From: Rugamonas brunnea
GTDB lineage: Bacteria > Pseudomonadota > Gammaproteobacteria > Burkholderiales > Burkholderiaceae_D
DNA length: 64,000 bases
Assembly (NCBI RefSeq): GCF_014042345.1
Contig: NZ_JACEZT010000008.1
Coordinates: forward strand, 1-64,000
Direction: 5' to 3'
The notes beneath the pieces were generated by a model, which did not search any database, was not told the origin of the DNA, and was given only the letters and a program-made list of their open reading frames with translations. Numbering within the stretch: position 1 is the first letter of the stretch; each line of letters begins with the position of its first letter. The position numbers and the translations under genes are program-made. Below, one piece after another: positions 44,128 through 53,536 of the stretch.

Positions 44128-44976
44128 TTACGGGGCAGGGGACGGGGCCGCAGCCGCCAGGCAGGCCGTGATCTCGTCCACCAGTTTTTTCGGGTCGATC
44201 GGGTGGGCCAGCAGGCGCGCCGGATAGCGCCGTCCGCACGGCACCCACGCCACGCTGGCGTCCAGCGCGGGGCGCAGCACGATCAGCGGCAGCCGCGAGA
44301 AATGCTGCAGCGCCGGGATGGGGAACGCTTGCAGCGCCGCCTCGTCGTCGGTGCCGCAGTCGCACAGCAGCAGGTCGAACGACTGCCCGGCGCAGGCTGC
44401 GGCTTGGGCGGCGTTGGCCGCCACCGTCAGCGTGTAGCCCAACTGACTGAGCACGGTGGCCAGCAGACCATGGTTGGCGGGCGCCGCGTCGAGCAGCAGC
44501 ACGCGTGCGCGGGCGGTGGCGCCGGTATCGGACTCGCGCAGGGCGACAGTGTCCATGGCCGGCCAGTCCGTGTCGGGCGCGGGCGGCGCCGGCTGGCCGG
44601 GCCGCAGCGGCGGCGGCAGCCACGCGGCCAGCGCTGGCAGCAGTTGCTCCGGTTCGAACGCCTTGGCCAGCCAGCCGTCGAAGCCGGCCGCCAGCAAGGC
44701 GGCGCCGCCATCGTCGGCCGGTTCGGCGCTGGCCGCCAGCACCGGGATGGCGCGCGTGGCGGGATCGGCCTTGAGCTGGCGCAGCACGCCGTGGCCGTCC
44801 AGCTTGGGCAGGCGCAGGTCGCACAGCACCAGGTCGGGCCGCTCGCGGCGCGCGGCCGCCACGCCCTGTTCGCCGTCCCAGGCCGACAGCACGCGGTAGC
44901 CGCAGGCTTCCAGCAGGTAGACCATCAGGCTCATATTGGCCGGGTTGTCCTCGATCACCAGGATAGCTGCCGTCAT
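44128..44976 (-). CDS. Tandem receiver-domain protein (second receiver degenerate)
   Basis: The 282-residue protein has two REC domains. The first (1-115) is canonical: acidic pair in ILVIEDNP, phosphoacceptor Asp53 in LCDLRLPKLDG and Lys105. The second (157-270) keeps a phosphoacceptor-like Asp206 but has one acidic residue in VLLLDAAP and His258 in place of the conserved Lys, so it is probably not a normal switch. No output domain is attached. It lies 36 nt downstream of the REC-kinase gene on the same strand and is likely its phosphorelay partner. Confidence 0.88.
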   Translation of the reverse strand: MTAAILVIEDNPANMSLMVYLLEACGYRVLSAWDGEQGVAAARRERPDLVLCDLRLPKLDGHGVLRQLKADPATRAIPVLAASAEPADDGGAALLAAGFDGWLAKAFEPEQLLPALAAWLPPPLRPGQPAPPAPDTDWPAMDTVALRESDTGATARARVLLLDAAPANHGLLATVLSQLGYTLTVAANAAQAAACAGQSFDLLLCDCGTDDEAALQAFPIPALQHFSRLPLIVLRPALDASVAWVPCGRRYPARLLAHPIDPKKLVDEITACLAAAAPSPAP

Positions 44977-45012
44977 GTGTCCCTCCGCTGCGGCGCGCGG
45001 CCGCCACTGCGC

Positions 45013-46365
45013 TCAGTGCCGGGGTTTGAGTGCCAGCGTGAACGTGCTGCCGTGGCCGAAATCGCTGGTGAAGAACAGCGAACCGCCGATCAGGTTGGCC
45101 AGGTTCTGGCACAGGTACAGGCCCAGCCCCGCCCCTTCGGCGTGGCGGGTCGAGGTGGAGTCGAGCTGCGAGAACGCCTGGAACAGCTTGGCCTGGTCTT
45201 CCACGCGGATGCCGGCGCCACTGTCGGCCACGGTGAATTCCACGCGCGGGCCGTCCTCGCTGTCGCGCACGGCCAGGCTCACGCGCACCGTGCCTTTTTC
45301 CGTGAACTTGATGGCGTTGTTGAGCAGGTTGAGCAGGATCTGGGTCAGGGCGCGGCGATCCGTGTCCACCGTCAGCGGCTGCTCGGCCAGCACCACTTCC
45401 AGCGCCAGCCCCTTTTGCAGCGCCAGCGGGCGCACGCTGTCGATCGCTTCGGTCACCAGTTGCTGGCACTGCACCGGCTCCACCGTCAGCGACACCTTGC
45501 CCGCTTCGATCTTGGCCACGTCCAGGATGTCGTTGATCAGCGAGAGCAGGTGGCGCGCGCTGGCCCGGATCGTGTTGAGCTGCTTGTCCTGCTCCGTGGT
45601 CAGGGGGCCGGGCAGTTTCATCAGCAGCGCGCCCGTGAAGCCGATGATGGCGTTGAGCGGGGTGCGCAGTTCGTGCGACATGTTGGCGATGAAGGCCGAC
45701 TTCATGCGGCTCGCTTCGGCCAGCTCCAGGTTCTTCAGTGCGATCTCGCGGTTGATGGTTTCCAGTTCGCCCGCGTGGTGGGCCAGCCGCATGTTCAGTT
45801 CGATCACCTGGCGCTCGCGCGCTTGCAGTTCGCTATTGACCTGCACGGCCTGTTCGTAGGTGGAGATCAGCAGGTCGAGGATTTGCTGGCGTTCGGCGTT
45901 GATGAAGTGCTTCTGGTCGCCCAGGTAGAGGGCGATGCCGATCTCCATGTTCTGGCTGCGGCGCAGCTTCTGGTTCATCAGCATGTGGCCGATGCGGTTG
46001 AGCAGGTACTCCTCCGAATAGGGCTTGCGGATGAAATTGTCGGCGCCGCATTCGATGCCGCGGATGATGTCCTTGGGGTCCGTCAGCGAGGTGACCAGGA
46101 TGACGGGGATGTCGCGCAGCGCGTCGTCCGTCTTGATGGCGCGGCACAGCGTGTAGCCATCCATTTCCGGCATCACGATATCGGACAGCACCAGTTGCGG
46201 CTTGCTGGCGCGGATCGCCTCCAGCGCCAGCCGGCCATTGCCGGCCACCCGCGCGCGGTAGCGCATCGACTGGATCAGGCGGCGCAGCCGCTCGGCCTGG
46301 GTCGGGCTGTCCTCGACGATCAGGATTTCCGTTTCGTCGGGCTGAATTTCATAACTGGAGTCCAC
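45013..46365 (-). CDS. Soluble hybrid histidine kinase with N-terminal receiver
   Basis: The 450-residue protein has a complete N-terminal REC domain: ILIVEDSPTQAERLRRL, phosphoacceptor Asp62 in LSDIVMPEMDG and Lys114. A coiled coil follows (about 155-220), then HisKA with His231 in MSHELRTPLNAIIGFTG and a HATPase domain with NNAIKF, DSGAGI and GLGLYL. No membrane helix is present. REC in front of the kinase suggests that phosphorylation from another kinase sets its activity. It is followed by the tandem receiver gene as the probable output partner. Confidence 0.93.
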   Translation of the reverse strand: MDSSYEIQPDETEILIVEDSPTQAERLRRLIQSMRYRARVAGNGRLALEAIRASKPQLVLSDIVMPEMDGYTLCRAIKTDDALRDIPVILVTSLTDPKDIIRGIECGADNFIRKPYSEEYLLNRIGHMLMNQKLRRSQNMEIGIALYLGDQKHFINAERQQILDLLISTYEQAVQVNSELQARERQVIELNMRLAHHAGELETINREIALKNLELAEASRMKSAFIANMSHELRTPLNAIIGFTGALLMKLPGPLTTEQDKQLNTIRASARHLLSLINDILDVAKIEAGKVSLTVEPVQCQQLVTEAIDSVRPLALQKGLALEVVLAEQPLTVDTDRRALTQILLNLLNNAIKFTEKGTVRVSLAVRDSEDGPRVEFTVADSGAGIRVEDQAKLFQAFSQLDSTSTRHAEGAGLGLYLCQNLANLIGGSLFFTSDFGHGSTFTLALKPRH

Positions 46366-46482
46366 AGGCTGTCTCCTGGAGTCAGGTTCGCGCTGGCCGG
46401 CGGCCGGCGCCGGCGTGGACGGGCCGGCGGGGCCGCCCGTGCCGGTTGTTACGGGCTGCTTAGTTGCTGCTTACTTGTTGAT

Positions 46483-46508
46483 TACGGGCTGGTGATACGG
46501 GCTGGTGA
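46483..46508. repeat. 13-bp tandem duplication
   Basis: TACGGGCTGGTGA is present twice in direct succession (46483-46495, 46496-46508) in the gap between the dioxygenase and kinase genes. A related TTACGGGCTG occurs at 46449. It may be a minor slip-strand duplication. The 200-nt gap holds no gene that I see. Confidence 0.7.
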
Positions 46509-46566
46509 GACTATATCGGATTTAGCGGCGCCGCAGTGCAAATTCGCCGCCCTCGTGTGCGCGCTG

Positions 46567-47304
46567 CTACGCGGGCAAGCCCTGGAACGCGCCGGCCCGG
46601 TAGGTCAGCACCAGCGTGTCGCGGTGGCCATGCGCGCCGAGCGGCTGGATCGGGGTCGATTCGTGGATCACGGCCGCGTCGTCGAGCAGCAGCAGCGACC
46701 ACGGCTCGGTGAGCGTGAAGCGCTTGCCGTTGGGGCCATCGGCCTCGAAGATGCGGGTCTCGCCACCCTTGATGTCGCGCCGCCCCACCAGCAGCACGGC
46801 CACGAAATCGACGCCGTCGCGGTGCGCCCCTTCGGGCGTGGGACGGCCGATGCCGTCCGTGGTGTCGATGCGGAACTGGTGCGCCTCGATGTACCACGGA
46901 TGGGCGCCGCGCGCGGCCGTGCACAACTGGCCGATGCCGCGCACCAGTCCCTGCCAGGCCGGCCGCGCCACCGTGGCCGGCTGCACCGGCTCGAACAGGC
47001 GCTGCATGCCGCCGTGCAGGGCGTTGTATTCCAGCGGTTGCCAGTGCGGCCGGTGCGCCGTCTGGCGCAGGCTGTCGCCATCCTGCACGAAGCACGAGTG
47101 GCGCCGGCGCCGGTAACGCCCGCCGTCCTTCAGGTAGTTGTCGAGCGCCAGCTCGTCCCAGGACGGTTCCAGCGCAGCCAGGTCGGCCAGCGTGCAGCCG
47201 GCCAGGCTGGCCACGTCCTGGGGACGCAGCAGCGCATAGCCTTGCTGGCGCAACGCCTGCGGGACGAATTCGGGAGCGGTGAAGGTAGGGGCGGGAGTGG
47301 TCAT
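46567..47304 (-). CDS. 2-oxoglutarate/Fe(II) dioxygenase family protein
   Basis: The 245-residue protein matches the 2OG-Fe_Oxy_2 family (PF10014 type), which includes isoleucine dioxygenase. The iron ligands are His161 and Asp163 in EGAHRDGVDFVAVLLVGR and the distal His214 in VIHESTPIQP; the 2-oxoglutarate Arg follows in HRDTLVLTYR. The enzyme should hydroxylate a small molecule, possibly an amino acid, using O2 and 2-oxoglutarate. The substrate is not predictable. It is not in an operon with its neighbours; the next gene on minus starts 200 nt away. Confidence 0.85.
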   Translation of the reverse strand: MTTPAPTFTAPEFVPQALRQQGYALLRPQDVASLAGCTLADLAALEPSWDELALDNYLKDGGRYRRRRHSCFVQDGDSLRQTAHRPHWQPLEYNALHGGMQRLFEPVQPATVARPAWQGLVRGIGQLCTAARGAHPWYIEAHQFRIDTTDGIGRPTPEGAHRDGVDFVAVLLVGRRDIKGGETRIFEADGPNGKRFTLTEPWSLLLLDDAAVIHESTPIQPLGAHGHRDTLVLTYRAGAFQGLPA

Positions 47305-47410
47305 GGATGGCTGCGATGAACGATGAGCGATGAACGATGAGTCGAAGTGCGGGGTGCAGGCATTTTACGCCGTGCGCCGCGCTTGTGCGCGCGGGCGAAC
47401 CGGCGCGCCG

Positions 47411-47899
<489 letters not shown>

Positions 47900-47905
47900 G
47901 GGACC

Positions 47906-47945
47906 AGTATAGATAGCGCGCTATTCAATTGCAAGCATAGCGCGC
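47906..47945 (-). promoter_or_regulatory. Predicted ohrR promoter with ATAGCGCGCTAT palindrome and repeated box
   Basis: On minus, -35 TTGCAA (47929-47934) and -10 TATACT (47906-47911) are separated by 17 bp. The palindrome ATAGCGCGCTAT (47913-47924) fills the spacer. A second ATAGCGCGC lies at 47937-47945 just upstream of -35. Binding by the regulator would block RNA polymerase. Confidence 0.65.
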
Positions 47946-48020
47946 AAAAAATGCGGCGTGGCGCGGGGGCTCAGGTATGATGATAAGTGGAAACTAATAC
48001 TCAGTAAGGGGTTGCCAGGC

Positions 48021-49160
48021 ATGGACGTCCACCACAGGGCCATCGTACTTGTCGCCGATGGCGCGCCGGCGCAGCGTGCGCAGTTGGGCGCACTGCTGCA
48101 CGATCAGTACACGCTGCGCGAAGCCGGCGATGGCGCCGCCGCGCTGGCGGCCGCGCGCCAGTTGCCGCGCCCGGACCTGCTGCTGCTGGAGGCGACCCTG
48201 CCCGGGGCCGATGGCCTCGACGGCCACGGCGTGCTGGAACAATTGCGCGCCTGTCCCGATACGGCCGCCATCCCCGTGCTGATGCTGGTCGACGGCGGCG
48301 AGCCGCAGGCGGAGCGGCGCGCCTGGCAGGGCGGGGCGGCCGATGTGGTGCAGCGGCCGTTGCTGGCCGAGGCGTTGCAGGCGCGCGTGGCCACCCACGT
48401 CAAGCTGCGCCGCTCGCGCGAACTGCTGCGCCACCAGGCCGGCTTGGTCGAGCACCTGGTGCAGGAACGCACGGCCGAACAGGACCAGATGGTGGAAGCG
48501 GTGATCTGGGCGCTGGCCGCGCTGGCCGAATCGCGCGATCACAAGACCGTCAACCACATCCGGCGGGTCCAGCATTACGTGGCCGCGCTGGCGCGCCAGT
48601 TGCAGCCGCAACCGCGCTTCGCGCCGGAGCTCAGCGACGCCAACATCGCGCTGCTGTTCCAGGCCGCGCCGCTGCACGACATCGGCAAGGTCGGCATCCC
48701 GGACGCCATCCTGCTCAAGCCGGGCCGGCTCACGGAGGAGGAGTTCGCCGTCATGCAGCGCCATACGATCTACGGACGCGACGCGATCGCGGAAGTGGAG
48801 CGCCACCTGGGCCGCAGCACCACCTTCCTGCGCTACGCGCGCGAGATCGCCTATTCGCACCAGGAGAAGTACGACGGCACCGGTTATCCGCAGGGCCTGG
48901 CCGGCGACGCCATCCCGTTGTCGGCGCGGCTGGTGGCGGTGGCCGCCGTGTATGATGCACTGATCTCGCGCCGCGTCTACAAGCCGGCTTTTACCCACGA
49001 GACGGCGCTGGAACTGATTCGCCAGGGCAGCGGCGAACAGTTCGATCCCGACCTGGTGGACGCCTTGCTGATGGTGGAGGAGGAGTTTCTCGACATCGCG
49101 GCCCGCTACGCCGACGTGGTCGTGGACAACGGAACGACGGCGCCGGCGGTGGCGTCATAA
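48021..49160 (+). CDS. HD-GYP phosphodiesterase with degenerate receiver domain
   Basis: The 379-residue protein has an N-terminal receiver-like domain and a C-terminal HD-GYP domain that should break down cyclic di-GMP. The HD-GYP motifs are LHDIGKVGIPDAILLKPGRL (His219, Asp220), HTIYGRD and HQEKYDGTGYP (GYP at 288-290). In the receiver the phosphoacceptor Asp is Glu57 (LLLLEATLPGADG), the acidic pair is reduced to one Asp (LVADGAP), and the conserved Lys is Arg112. It is therefore probably a pseudo-receiver. The ATG at 48021 is used rather than 47958, which lies in the ohrR upstream region. A CHASE kinase follows 53 nt later. Confidence 0.92.
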   Translation: MDVHHRAIVLVADGAPAQRAQLGALLHDQYTLREAGDGAAALAAARQLPRPDLLLLEATLPGADGLDGHGVLEQLRACPDTAAIPVLMLVDGGEPQAERRAWQGGAADVVQRPLLAEALQARVATHVKLRRSRELLRHQAGLVEHLVQERTAEQDQMVEAVIWALAALAESRDHKTVNHIRRVQHYVAALARQLQPQPRFAPELSDANIALLFQAAPLHDIGKVGIPDAILLKPGRLTEEEFAVMQRHTIYGRDAIAEVERHLGRSTTFLRYAREIAYSHQEKYDGTGYPQGLAGDAIPLSARLVAVAAVYDALISRRVYKPAFTHETALELIRQGSGEQFDPDLVDALLMVEEEFLDIAARYADVVVDNGTTAPAVAS

Positions 49161-49213
49161 AATAAGCGGCCGGCCCGCAGCCGGCCCGGGGCAGCTTGGA
49201 GGCAAGGCAGGCC

Positions 49214-51127
49214 ATGCGCAAGCAGGGATACGTCGCGTTCATCGTCGGGCTGTGCCTGACGGCCGCGCTTTGCCTGTTCGTCTCCGGCGAACAGCAGCGG
49301 CAGCGGCGCGACATTTTCCGGCGCGACGCCGACAAGATCACCCACGCCACCGAGGTGCGGCTGCGCACCTATTTCGACATGTTGCTGGCGCTGCGGGCCA
49401 TGTATGCGCACGACGACAACATCGATCGGGCCGAGTTCCACCGTTTCGTCGCCGCGCTCGACCTGGGGCGGCGCTACCCCGGTTTCCAGGCCATCCAGTT
49501 CGTGCGCGCCGTGCCGGCGCCGCAGTTGGCCACGTTTGCCGACACGGTGCGGCGCGATACCAGCCTGACGCCGCAAGGTTATCCCCAGTTCCGCGTGCAT
49601 CCCGCCGCGCTGCGCGACACCCACTTCGTGATCGAATACACGGAACCGCTGGCCGGCAACGAGAACGCGTTCGGCCTGGACCTGGCAGCGCTGCCGCCGC
49701 ACTTGCGGGCGCTGGAACTGGGCCGCGACGACGGCGCCATCGTCGCCACCGAGCGTATCACGCTGGTGCAGGATGCCACTGGCGAACCCGGTTTCGTGGC
49801 GCGCGCGCCCATCTACCGCAACGGCGCGCCGCTGACCACGGTGGCGGAGCGGCGCGCCGCACTGGTGGGCTTTGTGGCCATCGTCTTCAAGGTCAATACG
49901 CTGATGCGCGAAGTGATCGAGCCGGGGCTGCTCAACGATGTGTATGTGCGCCTGCACGACACGGGCTACCTGAAGGATGGCGCCAGCCAGCCGCCCAGCG
50001 CTGACAACCAGCTGTTCGACAGCGGCGGCCGGATCGGCGCCGCGCGCCTGCCGGCCTTGCCGGGCCTGAGCGCCAGCGACAGCCTGGTGGTGGGCGAGCG
50101 CCGCTGGCTGTTGCGGGTCGACGGCCATGACGGCGCGCGCTACAGCGGCGTGCCCACGCCGGTGCTGCTGACGGCCGCTGCGGGCCTGATCATCAGCGCG
50201 CTGGTGGCGGCGCTGATGATGGCCAAGCAGGGACTGGAAAGCAGCCTGGCCGAACTGGCGCGCCAGAAGGACAACGCCGACGCGGCCCATGCCGACCTGT
50301 CGGCCGCGCTGGCCAGTCTGCAACTGGCCCAGGCCAATTTGATCACGTCGGAGAAGATGGCGTCGCTGGGGGCGCTGGTGGCGGGCGTGGCGCACGAGCT
50401 GAACACGCCCATTGGCAACAGCCTGCTGACGGCCACCGCGCTGGGCGACCGGGTGACCGACTTCGAGCGCAAGCTGAGCGGCGAGGGCGGCGTCAAGCGC
50501 TCGGCGCTGGTAGCCCACCTGGCTGACGCGGGCAAGGCCTGCGCCATCATCGCCGCCTCGCTGGCGCGGGCGGCGGACCTGATCACGTCGTTCAAGCAGG
50601 TGGCCGTGGACCAGTCCAGCGGCCAGCGTCGCCGCTTCCTGCTGGAGGCGGTGGTGCGGGACATGCTGGCCACGTTTGCCGTGCAGCTGCGCCACGCTTC
50701 CTGCACGGTGGAGGTGGACGTGGAACCGGGACTGGAATTGCTGTCCTATCCGGGCAGCGTGGGACAGGTGCTGAGCAACCTGCTCAACAACGCGCTGCTG
50801 CACGGCTTTGACGGTGGCGGCGGCACCGTCACCATCAGCGCCAGACGCCAAGGCGGCCAGGGCGGCCAGGGCGCGCATGAAGCGGTGCTGCGTTTTGCCG
50901 ACAACGGCAAAGGCATGTCCGAGCGCACGCTGCGCCAGGTGTTCGATCCGTTCTTCACCACGCGGCTGGGACAGGGTGGATCGGGGCTGGGCATGCACAT
51001 CGTCTACAACATCGTCACCGGCGTGCTGCACGGGCGCATCGACGTGCAGTCCACGCCGGGCAAGGGCACCTGCGTGACGCTCACGCTGCCGCTGGAGGCG
51101 CCTGTGTGGGAGCCGGCCGCCGGCTGA
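49214..51127 (+). CDS. CHASE-domain sensor histidine kinase
   Basis: The 637-residue protein has an N-terminal helix, a periplasmic CHASE domain (about 40-240; GRRYPGFQAIQFVRAVPA and FVIEYTEPLAGNENAFGLDL), a second helix at about 316-336 and a cytosolic kinase. The phospho-acceptor is His394 in VAHELNTPIGNSLLTATAL, an HNTPIG-type H box. The ATP site has LNNALLHGF, ADNGKGM and GSGLGMHIVYN. No receiver or response regulator is attached. The ATG at 49214 is preferred to a TTG at 49196, which has weaker support. It is likely co-transcribed with the HD-GYP gene. Confidence 0.92.
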   Translation: MRKQGYVAFIVGLCLTAALCLFVSGEQQRQRRDIFRRDADKITHATEVRLRTYFDMLLALRAMYAHDDNIDRAEFHRFVAALDLGRRYPGFQAIQFVRAVPAPQLATFADTVRRDTSLTPQGYPQFRVHPAALRDTHFVIEYTEPLAGNENAFGLDLAALPPHLRALELGRDDGAIVATERITLVQDATGEPGFVARAPIYRNGAPLTTVAERRAALVGFVAIVFKVNTLMREVIEPGLLNDVYVRLHDTGYLKDGASQPPSADNQLFDSGGRIGAARLPALPGLSASDSLVVGERRWLLRVDGHDGARYSGVPTPVLLTAAAGLIISALVAALMMAKQGLESSLAELARQKDNADAAHADLSAALASLQLAQANLITSEKMASLGALVAGVAHELNTPIGNSLLTATALGDRVTDFERKLSGEGGVKRSALVAHLADAGKACAIIAASLARAADLITSFKQVAVDQSSGQRRRFLLEAVVRDMLATFAVQLRHASCTVEVDVEPGLELLSYPGSVGQVLSNLLNNALLHGFDGGGGTVTISARRQGGQGGQGAHEAVLRFADNGKGMSERTLRQVFDPFFTTRLGQGGSGLGMHIVYNIVTGVLHGRIDVQSTPGKGTCVTLTLPLEAPVWEPAAG

Positions 51128-51169
51128 AGTGGTGATGGCATGGCGGCGCGCGCAGGCCGCCGTCCGGCT

Positions 51170-52246
51170 TCACACCCGCCAGGCGCCGTCCTGGTACACC
51201 AGCTCGTCGTCCAGGTAGACCGCCTCCGTCACCGCGAACACGTCCACGTGGTAGCGCGCGTCCTTGCGCCGGATCTGGGGCTTGGGATAGACGCCGTGCT
51301 TGGCGCCCAGCGACAGGTGGATGCCGCACATGCGCTCGTAGGTGCCGATGTCGTTGACCGTCAGCTCGCGCGAGAATGCGCGGTTCATGCCGAAGCCCAG
51401 TTCGCGCAGCCACACCTCGCCCTCGTGGGCGCGGACGATGGCCAGCATGTTGTCGAAGGCGGGCGTGCTGTGCTCCACGCCCGTTACCCGGCCGCGCTCG
51501 ACGATCAGGGTGATCGGGTGCTCGGGGCGGTTGACGAGGAACTGGGTGTCGCCGAACACGAAGATGCGCACCCGTCCGTGGACGGCTTCCAGGTCCAGCG
51601 CCTCGGTGAACACTTCGCCGAGCGGGAACTGGCCGCCCACGTTGTTCATGGCGCTATAGTCGCCGATATTGAGCTTGGCCGGCTCGAACGGGGAGCCGAA
51701 CACGAGGCGCTCGCCGCCGCTGTCGATCACGCCGCCGGCGGCGCGGTCGATGCGCGCCTTGAGCGCGTGGCCCACGCCGCGGTAGTAGGCCGGGTCGTAG
51801 GCCAGCGCGTCGATGTAGTGGCGGCCCTGCTCACCGGGCATGCGCGACAGGTGCACGTGTTCGATCACTTTCAGCCCACGCTTGAACAGCTCGATGCGGA
51901 TGCGGAACGCTTCGAGCCGGAAGCTGGTGGACTGGATCAGCACCACCAGGTCGCCGGGCGCCATGCGGGCGAAGGCGTCCAGCACGTGTTCGGGCGTGAC
52001 GGTGTCGAAGTCGATGAAGGTGGCGCCGGGGATGGCGCGCCGGTAGGCTTCCGTCAACGCGCGGTTCAGGTCGCAGCGGTTGTCGTGGACGATCAGGGCG
52101 CCGTGGCTGGGCGCGTATTCGATGGCCAGTGCCAGCAGGTCGCGCACGTTGCGCGCGGCCGTGTCCACCGTCGTCGCGGCGAGCTCCCCATATGGCGCGG
52201 TGGCGGGCGGGACCGGAGACGGGAAAGCGGGGGCGGCGGACGTCAT
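51170..52246 (-). CDS. Aminopeptidase-T-like (M29/NicX-type) metalloprotein
   Basis: The 358-residue protein has the layout of AmpS/M29-related proteins (COG2309), which also include the pyridine-ring dioxygenase NicX. The motifs are NIGDYSAMNNVGGQFPLGEV, ELGFGMNRAFS, and CGIHLSLGAKHGVYPKPQIR, which carry the metal-binding acidic and His residues of the family. A conserved Tyr-His-Val-Asp follows near the end. Whether it is a peptidase or an oxygenase cannot be told. No neighbour indicates a pathway. Confidence 0.72.
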   Translation of the reverse strand: MTSAAPAFPSPVPPATAPYGELAATTVDTAARNVRDLLALAIEYAPSHGALIVHDNRCDLNRALTEAYRRAIPGATFIDFDTVTPEHVLDAFARMAPGDLVVLIQSTSFRLEAFRIRIELFKRGLKVIEHVHLSRMPGEQGRHYIDALAYDPAYYRGVGHALKARIDRAAGGVIDSGGERLVFGSPFEPAKLNIGDYSAMNNVGGQFPLGEVFTEALDLEAVHGRVRIFVFGDTQFLVNRPEHPITLIVERGRVTGVEHSTPAFDNMLAIVRAHEGEVWLRELGFGMNRAFSRELTVNDIGTYERMCGIHLSLGAKHGVYPKPQIRRKDARYHVDVFAVTEAVYLDDELVYQDGAWRV

Positions 52247-52393
52247 GTTGTGGCGGATCAGTGCAATTGGGAATGTTGTGCATTATACGGTGGAACAGGG
52301 GGTGCTTTCTTCTTGTACAGGACCGGGGTGCGTTGTAGAATTCAGAGAAATATAGCCCCTGGGAAACAAGTTTCACGTCATGAGGAATGCCCG

Positions 52394-52846
52394 ATGAGCA
52401 TAACGATGGGACAGGATTTGCCGCTGGAGCGGCCCGACGCCGAAGGCCGCGCGGCCCTGTTCGTGCCCACGGCCGCCATCAAGGAGGACGTGCTGCAGAC
52501 CATCCGCAAGGGCGCCGCCGTGGTCGGATTCGGCAACCATGACCGCACGCTCACCATCTACTACGAGAGCAACCGCTTCAACGAGCCGCTGCTGGTCAAG
52601 TGGGAGCAGAAGGCGCGCAAGGCGTACGACCGGCTGGTCGACAACCTGCCCACCGTGTCCAAGATGACGGCCAAGATGGAGCATTTCGAGCAGGTGGGCT
52701 ACATCAACGGCAAGGGCATCACGATCCGGCGCATGGCCAGCCTGATGCGCTGGCTGGAGCAGTCCGAGGCACTCGACAGCGCGCCCGCCGCCGAACTGAT
52801 CACGTTCACGCCGCCCCCGCCGCCGAAGAAAATCGTCGCCGAATAA
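52394..52846 (+). CDS. Conserved-looking small cytosolic protein, unknown
   Basis: The 150-residue product starts with ATG at 52394 behind GAGGA; a very long frame starting at 51140 is antisense to the peptidase gene and is rejected. The protein has no signal peptide or membrane helix. It holds alternating strands and helices: AAVVGFGNHDRTLTIYYESN, then a basic segment WEQKARKAYDRLVDNLPTV and a helix TIRRMASLMRWLEQSEAL, ending in a Pro run. I do not recognise it. It may be a nucleic-acid or protein binding factor given the basic stretches, but there is no motif to prove this. Confidence 0.65.
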   Translation: MSITMGQDLPLERPDAEGRAALFVPTAAIKEDVLQTIRKGAAVVGFGNHDRTLTIYYESNRFNEPLLVKWEQKARKAYDRLVDNLPTVSKMTAKMEHFEQVGYINGKGITIRRMASLMRWLEQSEALDSAPAAELITFTPPPPPKKIVAE

Positions 52847-52985
52847 GCGCGCAGCCGGCCGCGCCGCATCCAAGCCACACCCTTGTTGCGGCCGGATCAA
52901 CTCCGCCCCAATTTTCTTGGGCGTATTGAAACTTTCTTGTGAGCATGTGCTATCGTCTGCTGTAGCGGCGGACACAGCCGTATCT

Positions 52986-53007
52986 GCGGCGGCCGTCCGG
53001 CCGCCGC
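52986..53007 (+). repeat. Perfect 10-bp hairpin in the leader of the Cache protein gene
   Basis: GCGGCGGCCG (52986-52995) and CGGCCGCCGC (52998-53007) form a perfect stem with a 2-nt gap, 14 nt before the SD AAGGAGAG of the next gene. It could be a leader structure or a protein site. Confidence 0.45.
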
Positions 53008-53034
53008 CTTGTTACACCACAAGGAGAGAACATC

Positions 53035-53502
53035 ATGCGACAACTGTACCAATACCTGATGACGGCGCTGCTGGCGTTGCTGGTGGCCGGCGCCGCCCAG
53101 GCCCAGGAAGCGACCCACCGCGGCACGGCCGATGAAGCGGTGGCCATGGTCAAGAAGGCCAGCGCCTACCTGCAAAAGAACGGCAAGGACAAGGCCATTG
53201 CCGCCTTCAACGACCCCAAGGGCGAATTCATCAACGGTGACCTGTACGTGTTCATGATCGACACCAGCGGGGTGATGCTGGCCCACGGCCAGAACCCCAA
53301 GATGGTCAACAAGAACCTGATGGAGCTGAACGCCGGCGGCGTGTATCCGCTCAAGGAATTCCTCAAGCTCACCAGCGGGCCGGCCGGCAAGGGCTGGGTC
53401 AAGTACATGTGGCCGAACTCCATCTCCAAGAACATGGAGGAGAAGAACACCTACGTGGAAAAAGTGGGCGAGTATGTGATCGGGGTGGGCATCTACAAAT
53501 AA
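53035..53502 (+). CDS. Secreted single-Cache-domain protein
   Basis: The 155-residue product has a signal peptide (ALLALLVAGAAQA) and a mature single Cache_2-type domain of about 130 residues. The motifs are DEAVAMVKKASAYLQKNGKD, FINGDLYVFMIDTSGVMLAH and the closing WVKYMWPNSISKNMEEKNTY followed by IGVGIY. Free-standing Cache proteins like this are periplasmic ligand binders or signal co-receptors of unknown specificity. An AAGGAGAG site precedes the ATG. The gene is alone, and its own hairpin leader may regulate it. It is convergent with the lactonase-like gene. Confidence 0.85.
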   Translation: MRQLYQYLMTALLALLVAGAAQAQEATHRGTADEAVAMVKKASAYLQKNGKDKAIAAFNDPKGEFINGDLYVFMIDTSGVMLAHGQNPKMVNKNLMELNAGGVYPLKEFLKLTSGPAGKGWVKYMWPNSISKNMEEKNTYVEKVGEYVIGVGIYK

Positions 53503-53536
53503 GGTGTTTGCCCTGGCCCCGGTACACTGGGCGCGC

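Noticed and set aside
44203-47319. 1038-residue plus-strand frame over the kinase and dioxygenase genes
   Set aside because: Antisense to three genes with clear domains; composition is His/Gln/Arg/Ala-rich noise typical of shadow frames.
51140-52393. Long plus-strand frame joined to the 52394 gene
   Set aside because: The first 418 codons are antisense to the aminopeptidase-like gene; the ATG with SD at 52394 is the credible start.
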